Of a stretch of 64,000 bases of DNA, positions 59,701-64,000 are shown piece after piece (the first letter of the stretch is position 1; the number at the start of each line of letters is the position of its first letter). A program made the translations under genes and the position numbers. Under the pieces are notes generated by a model. It was not told the DNA's origin, ran no database searches, and saw nothing but the letters and a program-made list of their open reading frames with translations. The stretch is from NCBI GenBank assembly GCA_029027265.1, contig CP093061.1, forward strand, positions 1,116,001 to 1,180,000, given 5' to 3'. The stretch comes from Sulfurospirillum_A sp029027265. GTDB taxonomy: Bacteria > Campylobacterota > Campylobacteria > Campylobacterales > Sulfurospirillaceae.

Positions 59701-60507
59701 GTTTCAGATATTATGAGTATTACTGGAATAGATGAAGCAGATACCATTAATGGAACAGAGTTTGATGATACTATTTATGCAAAAGATGGAAAAGATATTG
59801 TCAATGGTAATGGTGGTAATGATACTATATATGGACAAGAACAAGATGATATTTTAAGTGGTAATGCTGGAAATGACACAGTAGAAGGCGGAGCCGGTAA
59901 TGATACTATCTACGGAAATGCAGGAGCAGATATTCTTAAAGGTGGAGCCGGAGATGATACACTTATTGCAGATGATGATGGATATTATCAAGATACAGCT
60001 TATGCAGACGTACTAGAAGGTGGAACAGGAAATGATACACTTCGAGGTGGGGCAGGAGATGATACTTACATCTTTAACCGAGGAGATGGACAAGATAATA
60101 TCTATGATAATGATAGAAGGTATAACAGTGCTGGTTATTACAACGCAGGTAATGACACTCTAAAACTTGGTGAAGGAATTACGGCTGATGATATAGTCCT
60201 CTGGATGGATGGAGCTAACCTAAAAGTAGACACAGGAAACGGAGACATAGTAACCATAAACTCCCAAACAAACTTAAACAACGCAATAGAAAAAATAGAA
60301 CTATCAAACGGTCAATACGTTACAAATATAGATTTAGAAAAACTAAAAGAAGACCTAAGCCTATACGCTTCTGAAAACAGCATTACTATTAACTCCACTG
60401 AAGATATTCGTGCAAACGCTCAAATGATGGAAATCATAAAAAAATGTTTGGAGAGATTCAGGAGATGTTGGAGGAGAATACACCCCACCTATAGTTTTAG
60501 ATACTAA
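47797..60507 (+). CDS. Giant RTX adhesin/toxin-like protein, gene 2 (first 4.2 thousand residues)
   Basis: No signal peptide, as expected for type I secretion. Approximate layout in residues: 1-390 unique N-domain with a hydrophobic segment (GLGIAAGLASSPASP, about 127-155); 400-690 RTX repeats; 756-1230 four Calx-beta domains (DDEIIEEDETFNI type); 1250-1395 EF-hand-like block (DPLVLDMNKDGKIST); 1430-1660 helical domain shared with gene 1; 1690-4118 RTX modules alternating GGxGxDxL repeats with haemolysin-related segments (FNRGDGQDNIYDN, LKFGEGITQDDLLI). The frame ends at 60507 only because an A7 run at 60438-60444 is one base too long. Coding continues at 60440 in the next frame. Confidence 0.88.
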   Translation: MAELTNEQLADKKEVAGKLKTAITNFFGLTSNGEATPYGIESLANSMIDSVVEKVLKANSKGLKLKYLNVFKILSGGMTIVIDMGTLAVSLDKDMRDISGATEGLHPKVDANFLKHFLKLSITNGLGIAAGLASSPASPITAIIVGSTVKNIGAKIFDTIFGSSLVTIDFTENKGKGKVLEKKFIVDASVKTALADYWDSDNGIKESIKKLNRVIIKAKGDSGGNIIYYKKDDNGIENIYTFPTNNEEHLIEFLKRFKSSNKPFIELTSYEKPKQITANYYANNGKEINKLEADFKSGDDNAKVALATLKGYVFKSDSTNEYANVNDYSEIYIDYRVAFLKELTTKANTNKTIFKDNDLTKVAKNGNYHSRYVQFGSNSSKLIINRPSHLFGSIIGSSNVNNTLHGSDHIDYVEGLDGVDTIYTYNGNDTIHAYTEKSHEDTSGGKIVAGLGADKVEGSNGADVVYGDIELNQGNGSSFNDNRDTIKTYGGNDTVYGGDDNDTIEGGTGSDTLYGGDDDDTIYAQESTNHSEKDSNTLVGGKGEDKLYGGEGDDTIYGDEKENKGNNKDTFGNNEDTIKAYGGNDTVYGGDDDDTIEGGAGSDILHGGDDDDTLYAGKKNQNIDTDDGSNIDDGTINYLDGGKGDDTLFGASGDDTLEGGEGKDDLYGGKGHDTYISADGDTIIDLDHNGKVYLDGKWLLGGKLIAGKRNKYQGDYGEIYTLDTIHDTLEVELNGESITIKNYDEEKQSLGISLGKEIEVTVGNSTVYEDVGMMRVAVSINHILDKDITFAMMSIQGSATESEDYKGFGEKDKPLGQVTIKAGQTVGYIDIPIVDDEIIEEDETFNIVALPDSSLDTDQYPLSIKYNGDDLAKVTFTNVGVGTIQDDDSDDLKDIIITIDDASIYEDEQTMTFVVRSNAVLLQDLVINVMSISGTATQGSDYEGVTTQVTIKAGTTSTTVNVHVNQDEEAEDTETFNLAPTGYSYPTPPEGTSSDLKSLTFENAGVGTILDDDGSIEITVSDATVNENGGSATFTISLSKALSAGETLSIDLSTYGLSAVGGQDYESKSGTVTFGAGETTKSFAVNITDDDTKEENETFNLAPTSYKYSGNKTISFKNAGVGTIIDDDDDGDIVADLYDATFIEGDSQNQSGTIKATLSHAVNEDVTLETVIGSILIKAGETSGSIKVYWTGNKTEEEDKKFNVNIYATNPGHPTIKIGNNSKVTIVDDDKKPDDPPKHEPEYNPFKPKMADPLVLDMNKDGKISTVGLEESETYFDLTGDGVKERTSWVKSEDAFLVYDKNEDGKIADINEVFGNASKSGFDELREIADSNYDNKIDRRDVLYNRLQLWHDYDQNGKVDDGELISLKDAGVESISLNSIGTSIEIDGAILTDASKYTDSQGNKELIVDLELKYQPKVSINHQNKPYDLDPSSLVLPSLRGYGKIANSFYTYNTNEAMKNMAKEYSGDINLIANHFDDFVATWAGFYTMAEGRGISKEQFTPGFLDVTAIKIWVLEQFSGNLVNSWRTVAHLKENTNGGYHNTNYSNQSYIDNKYNELISKYEGMFSLQSIYKDKVQGISYSADKDEFEILDEVLFKSSIIDYMNDSNTGLDYKIYLGKTLNNLQGVFLHFQDEDIISAIEDADLKETITNIFDSQSNTEIYLFESKNINANKDITVLANDNNNTINITSNNSNSTIISKKGDDKIITLNSNDTYVFKKGDGSDTIYDTNGIDKISFGESISKDDVTFSTVGTNLVISINNSDDKITIIDFIKKDNRIETIVFKNGDEINLENNSIISMFVTQENDIIELNDENNTINSLGGNDIVRSFGGDDTINAGDGNDIIESGSGNDTLKGEAGDDTLNAGSGDDTLEGGTGNDTLKGGTGNDTYLYAKGDGADTISDTSGNDTLSFAAGITKENLIAKAQGSDLIIAIKEEGIDFNSLNDTITIKNYLTSGKIENIKLSDGSLLSLDELQPVTEGDDYLTYGNNSVHVNSLGGDDTVLTGNGNNTINTAAGNDTIKTGNGNNTINAGTGDDVIISKNGNDNITAGDGNDNINAGNGNNTIDGGSGNDTIVSGSGADVIVGGTGNDTINAGAGNDTLSGNEGDDTLNAGSGNDRLEGGTGNDLLQGGLGNDTYVFNRGDGQDIVDDSYRYGYGGQLTKNAGNDTLELGVGIVATDLIVRVSGNDIIIALKVDGVAYSELTDKITLKNYLDSNSRIENIKLSDGQNINLNELLSATEGDDQLIYSDTPVNVDALAGNDRVISGNGADNITGGSGNDHISSGAGDDTLSGGADNDRLEAGSGNDVLKGGSGHDKLYGGSGNDSLEGGTGNDTLEGGLGNDTYKFKRGSGIDTIYDNYAQGNAGTDTLIFGENISKDDLLIRVQGDDLVIGLFVEGIEFKNLEDKITIKNYFNNNNRIETLKLNDGTTVSLDELQEGTEGHDTLVYDDNDNIVNALGGNDRVTTGNGNDTVDGGSGNDTINTKAGNDIVTGGEGDDIVYSGSGDDTVEGGSGDDTIYASSGDDTLKGGTGTDMLYGGAGHDVYMYAKGDGSDTINDESGTDRIIFAEGIVKENLIAQARGNDLIIAIKEDGVAFNALSDKITIKNYLTSGKIEKLELSDGSALSLDDLQKGTQNDDYLAFGNEDTTIDGLGGDDTIITGSGNDTINAGSGNDTVNSGSGVDSIVGGEGDDVINAGGGDDTLSGDEGNDILSGGTGEDTLSGGTGNDSLYGGLGNDTYVFNKGDGKDTITDMGGSDALRFGDGITKDDLSVQRNGLNLIVAISESGKTFNELTDKITITNWFTTQNNIEIFQFSDDSTWTKGDIAGLFVKESLPGVIYSKLGATMRGGSGDDTYVYNKGDFTVIIDDNYFQNNIEVQAGNDTLRLSGGINRDDVIFGTHNNDLILKINNDQSTYEELKDYVVIKDWKNNYRGIEKIIFSDGEILNITKDENFEITTFDDNWITSKYFIYGDDDDTINMGSGNDTVEGGAGNDTIYGNAGADILKSGAGDDTLIADDDGYYQDTAYADVLEGGTGNDTLRGGAGDDTYIFNRGDGQDNIYDNDRRYNSAGYYNAGNDTLKFGEGITQDDLLITQDGNNLIVALKEDGVAFADLADKVTITNWLNVNNRIENIEFSDGSKWNTSDIVSHIGTDENETISIGNGNDTINAGGGNDIISGNAGNDILLGEAGNDTIYGNSGADILKGGAGDDTLIADDDGSYQDTAYADVLEGGTGNDTLRGGAGDDTYIFNRGDGQDNIYDNDRRYNSAGYYNAGNDTLKFGEGITQDDLLITQDGNNLIVALKEDGVAFADLADKVTITNWLNVNNRIENIEFSDGTILNVSDIMSITGIDEADTINGTEFDDTIYAKDGKDIVNGNGGNDTIYGQEQDDILSGNAGNDTVEGGAGNDTIYGNSGADILKGGAGDDTLIADDDGYYQDTAYADVLEGGTGNDTLRGGAGDDTYIFNRGDGQDNIYDNDRRYNSAGYYNAGNDTLKFGEGITQDDLLITQDGNNLIVALKEDGVAFADLADKVTITNWLNVNNRIENIEFSDGSKWNTSDIVSHIGTDENETISIGNGNDTINAGGGNDIISGNAGNDILLGEAGNDTIYGNSGADILKGGAGDDTLIADDDGSYQDTAYADVLEGGTGNDTLRGGAGDDTYIFNRGDGQDNIYDNDRRYNSAGYYNAGNDTLKFGEGITQDDLLITQDGNNLIVALKEDGVAFADLADKVTITNWLNVNNRIENIEFSDGTILNVSDIMSITGIDEADTINGTEFDDTIYAKDGKDIVNGNGGNDTIYGQEQDDILSGNAGNDTVEGGAGNDTIYGNSGADILKGGAGDDTLIADDDGSYQDTAYADVLEGGTGNDTLRGGAGDDTYIFNRGDGQDNIYDNDRRYNSAGYYNAGNDTLKFGEGITQDDLLITQDGNNLIVALKEDGVAFADLADKVTITNWLNVNNRIENIEFSDGTILNVSDIMSITGIDEADTINGTEFDDTIYAKDGKDIVNGNGGNDTIYGQEQDDILSGNAGNDTVEGGAGNDTIYGNAGADILKGGAGDDTLIADDDGYYQDTAYADVLEGGTGNDTLRGGAGDDTYIFNRGDGQDNIYDNDRRYNSAGYYNAGNDTLKLGEGITADDIVLWMDGANLKVDTGNGDIVTINSQTNLNNAIEKIELSNGQYVTNIDLEKLKEDLSLYASENSITINSTEDIRANAQMMEIIKKCLERFRRCWRRIHPTYSFRY
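56767..60150 (+). repeat. Near-identical long tandem repeats in RTX gene 2
   Basis: Units begin at AATGATACTATCTACGG at 56767, 57361, 58009, 58603, 59251 and 59899, giving lengths 594, 648, 594, 648, 648 and a partial last unit. The two unit types share about 430 bp and differ in the end segment (SDGSKWNTSDIVSHIG versus SDGTILNVSDIMSITG). The order is A-B-A-B-B-partial. Few differences are visible within types, pointing to recent amplification. Confidence 0.95.
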
Positions 60508-63500
60508 CTCAAACAACATAACTTCTATAGCACTAGAAAATAGTAATGTATACTTTGACTACGATGGCGATGGTGTAAAAGAAAAGACTGCTTGGACTGA
60601 GAGTGGAGATGCACTTTTAGCAATGGACTTAAATGGTGATGGCAAAATCAACAACGGCTCAGAACTATTTGGTAACTTCACTAAACTCTCCAATGGCTCA
60701 ACTGCACCAGATGGTTACGCTGCACTTGCTCAGTACGATACAAATGGTGATAACATAATAGACTCTAAAGATAGTGCATTCTCAAGCCTAAAACTTTGGA
60801 AAGATGTCAATAGCGATGGTATAACACAAAGTGGTGAATTAACATCACTACAACTTAGCTCCATAACAGCAATCTATCTTTACCGTGAAGATGGTAGTAG
60901 TTTTAAACAGATTACAGAAGCTGGTAATATCATCACAAATCAAACTAACTTTACATCTAAAGATGGCACTGGCATAGTAAGAGATGTCTGGTTTAAAACA
61001 GATGCAACAGATACTATAACAAACAATGAAACCTATATAAGCACTGAAGCAAATGAGAGTTTTAGTGGTGGTGAAGGAAACGATACTTACATAGTAAAAC
61101 TCGGTGGCGGAAAAGATATCATAGATGATAATGACCTCTCAGGACTTGGTACTGATACTCTTAAATTTGGAAATGGCATAAGCGTAAATCAAGTACTAGT
61201 TAAATGGGATATGAAAACTAATGGACTACTTATAGGTATAAGAGAAAACAGTGATGATGATACAGCACTAAAAGATCTTGACAATCAAATTTTAATAAAA
61301 AACTGGTTTGATGGTAAAGGTAAGATTGAAGAGTTTATTTTTGCAGATGGAACTACTTTAAACGCTGAAGATATTTACAATAAACTTGTTGTTGTAAAAC
61401 AAAACGGTGAATTAACTGCAAGAGTTCTAAATGATGGAGATACTCTTATAGGTGGAAGATACAATGATGTTCTGTTTGGATCAAGTGGAAATGAGCTTAT
61501 AGAAGGAAATGATGGAGATGATTATCTTCATGGACAAGAGGGAGATGATAAACTAATAGGTGGAAGTGATGATGATACTCTTGAAGGAGGAAAGGGAGTT
61601 GATATCCTTGAAGGAGGAAGTGGAGATGACTACTACATCTTTGGAAGAGGTGACGGAAAAGACAGTATCTTAGATAGCTCTGGTTCTGACACTATTATGT
61701 TTGGTGCAAACATAGTTCGTCAAGATATCTTAGCTAAGATAGTTGGTGACGACATTATATTTGCTCTTAAAGAAAAAGGAAAAAGCTTCGAAGAGTTAAG
61801 TGACACAATCACCATAAAAAACTACGCTCAAACAGGATTTGAGATAGAAAAAGTACTCTTCGATGATGGCTCAACTTATAGTGTAGAAGGCTTACTAAAC
61901 CAAGCACCTATCCTAGTTTCTGATATTGAAAACATAGAAATGCAAGACTTAAGAACTCTAACACAAAGTTTTAAAGTAACAGACCCAGATGGAGACACCC
62001 TAAACTACACCCTAAAAACAAAACCAACAAACGGAACCCTAACTCTTAATGCAAATGGCTCATGGAGTTACAAAGCAACTGGAACATTTATTGGAGTTGA
62101 TTCTGCAATAGTACAAATAAGCGATGGAAACGGAGGAGTCGTAAATCAAACCCTAAACTTTGATATGAAAGTAACAGCACCAACTCTAGATAATGTTACA
62201 AGTACACTAAATGAAGATACAAATATTACAGATACTCTTCAAGTAAATAACCCAGTAGGTGGAACACTAATATATGAGATAGTTGAAAATACAGATAACG
62301 GAAACTTCAATCTTAATACTGATGGTTCTTACTCTTACACTCCAAATGAAAACTATAACGGAAGTGATGAAGTAAGAGTTAAAGTAACAAATGAATACGG
62401 ACTAAGCACAACAGTAACCTTAGACTTAACCATTACACCAGTTAATGATGCACCTGAAGTTAGTGAAGATACAATAAACCTAACACTTCAAGATATAAGA
62501 AGCACAGATGGACAATTAGATTCAACTGATATAGATGGAGATACTTTAAGTTATACAGTTTCAACACAATCAGAACACGGAACAGTTTCAATAAATGAAA
62601 ATGGAAAATGGACATATGAAGTAGCTGGTACATATATAGGAACAGATTTAGCAATAATAACAGTTGCTGATGGAAACGGTGGTACTGTTACTCAAACACT
62701 AAACTTTGATAACAAAGTCACAGCACCAACACTAGCAGATGGAATAAATACTATACTAGAAGATAACACTTCAAATGGAGTATTTAATGTTATAAATCCA
62801 ATAGGTGGAACACTAACTTATGAAGTAATCACTACTACTTCAAATGGAGCATTTACTCTAAACACTGATGGCTCATATAACTATAATCCATTAGAGAACT
62901 ATAATGGGGAAGATGAAGTAACTATTAAAGTAACAAATGAATACGGCTTAAGTACTACAAGCAAACTGACTTTCGATATAGAAGCAGTTAATGATTTACC
63001 AGAACTTACCCAAGATACAGTAAACCTAACACTTCAAGATGTAAGAACCACAGATGGACAAATAGATGCAAGTGATGTAGACGCAGACACCCTAAGCTAC
63101 ACCCTAAAAACAAAACCAACAAACGGAACCCTAACTCTTAATGCAAATGGCTCATGGAGTTACAAAGCAACTGGAACATTTATTGGAGTTGATTCTGCAA
63201 TAGTACAAATAAGCGATGGAAACGGAGGAGTCGTAAATCAAACCCTAAACTTTGATATGAAAGTAACAGCACCAACTCTAGATAATGTTACAAGTACACT
63301 AAATGAAGATACAAATATTACAGATACTCTTCAAGTAAATAACCCAGTAGGTGGAACACTAATATATGAGATAGTTGAAAATACAGATAACGGAAACTTC
63401 AATCTTAATACTGATGGTTCTTACTCTTACACTCCAAATGAAAACTATAACGGAAGTGATGAAGTAAGAGTTAAAGTAACAAATGAATACGGACTAAGCA

Positions 63501-64000
63501 CAACAGTAACCTTAGACTTAACCATTACACCAGTTAATGATGCACCTGAGTTAACAGACTCAAGTGATGAATCCCATATACTTAAAAATACAAGAATAGT
63601 TACAGGTTCACTAGAAGCTACAGATATAGATGGAGATACCCTAAAATATACTATAGCAACTAACCCAATACATGGAACTCTTAGTATTGATGAAAATGGA
63701 AATTGGAGTTATGAGAGTGAGTTCGGATATGTAGGAGATGACCATGTAGTTCTAAGTGTAAACGATGGTAATGGAGGAAGTATAACTAAAGAGTATAACT
63801 TCACTTCAAAAGGTCTAATATACGAAGGAGGAGATTTAACTATAAATGAACAAAATATAGGAAATACCCTAGAACTAGGAAATACAAATATGGACTCCCT
63901 ATCTTTCTCTAAAAGTAATGATGACCTACTCATAAAAGTAAAAGATCAAGGGACTATTACCCTAAGTGATTACTTCACCACACCAGAACAAAACCTAACA
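60440..64000 (+). CDS. RTX gene 2 continuation after the frameshift, open at the window end
   Basis: With A6 instead of A7 at 60438-60444, the frame reads MEIIKNVWRDSGDVGGEYTP and continues without a stop to base 64000. Content: EF-hand-like block (LDTNSNNITSIAL, DLNGDGKINNGSELFG), an RTX block (61060-61680, GGSDDDTLEGGKGVDILEGG), then at least five cadherin/VCBS-like domains from 61930. The whole gene would exceed 5,400 codons. As written, the downstream part lacks its own start. Confidence 0.82.
61934..62457 (+). repeat. Cadherin-like block, copy shared with RTX gene 1
   Basis: This 524-bp block is nearly identical to 43701-43975 joined to 44878-45117 of RTX gene 1 (the IS lies between). 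It encodes ATGTFIGVDSAIVQISDGNG and DTLQVNNPVGGTLIYE. The same block recurs from 63086. Confidence 0.9.
63086..64000 (+). repeat. Second shared cadherin-like block, identical-looking to RTX gene 1
   Basis: Corresponds to 43761-43975 plus 44875-45577 of gene 1. No difference was noticed by eye, and similarity continues to the window edge. It therefore contains the intact target site of IS copy 2. Confidence 0.9.

Noticed and set aside
57645..59747. Three identical 70-codon reverse-strand ORFs
   Set aside because: They are shadows of the tandem repeat on the opposite strand, recurring at the repeat period, with no ribosome sites.
49000..60150. Short regularly spaced repeats resembling a CRISPR array
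   Set aside because: The repeats are GGxGxD-coding RTX units in one continuous frame, with no unique spacers and no cas genes.
1..64000. tRNA or rRNA genes
   Set aside because: No cloverleaf-like or rRNA-like conserved sequence was noticed on either strand; a covariance search was not possible.

Overview
The window is AT-rich bacterial DNA that looks like a free-living member of the Campylobacterota (Sulfurimonas/Arcobacter-like). The main evidence is the periplasmic nitrate reductase order napA-G-H-B-F-L-D without napC, an octaheme hydroxylamine-oxidoreductase-type cytochrome used together with Nap, a PAS-only CetB-like energy-taxis protein, and PilJ-type receptors. The genus is an inference from gene content only.

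Left third (1-17 kb): a nitrogen-respiration island. A Crp/Fnr regulator and a YitT membrane protein precede a four-gene unit (tetraheme cytochrome, NrfC-like ferredoxin, NrfD-like quinol dehydrogenase, octaheme HAO) closed by a strong terminator. Two unknown secreted proteins, a second Crp/Fnr regulator and a PilJ-domain membrane receptor follow, then the complete nap operon and a PAS protein. Both respiratory units begin with a TTGAC-N4-GTCA palindrome centred about 41.5 bp before a predicted transcription start. They are probably switched on together by one or both Crp/Fnr proteins. The likely pathway is nitrate to nitrite (Nap), then nitrite or hydroxylamine to ammonium (HAO with the NrfCD-like module).

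Middle (17-32 kb): mostly housekeeping genes (dbpA, psd, a metal permease, MATE, a chemoreceptor, ychF, pepA, trpB, apt, rpiB) in tightly coupled, often TAATG-overlapping, reverse-strand order. Two genes are frameshifted: a chalcone-isomerase-like secreted protein and a PAS-EAL protein.

Right half (32-64 kb): a plastic region. It has an aminotransferase remnant, a decayed IS256-type transposase, two 899-bp copies of an IS5-family element in opposite orientation, and two neighbouring giant RTX genes. RTX gene 1 (34.4-46.4 kb) is wrecked by 5' truncation at an IS, one nonsense codon, one frameshift and an IS insertion. RTX gene 2 (47.8 kb to beyond the window end) follows an ankyrin-repeat gene by 2 bp and contains near-identical 594/648-bp tandem repeats. 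Its frame is broken only by one extra A in a homopolymer at 60.44 kb. The two RTX genes share nearly identical DNA blocks near their 3' parts. Several indels in the window lie in poly-A/T runs, so sequencing error must be excluded before calling them biological.
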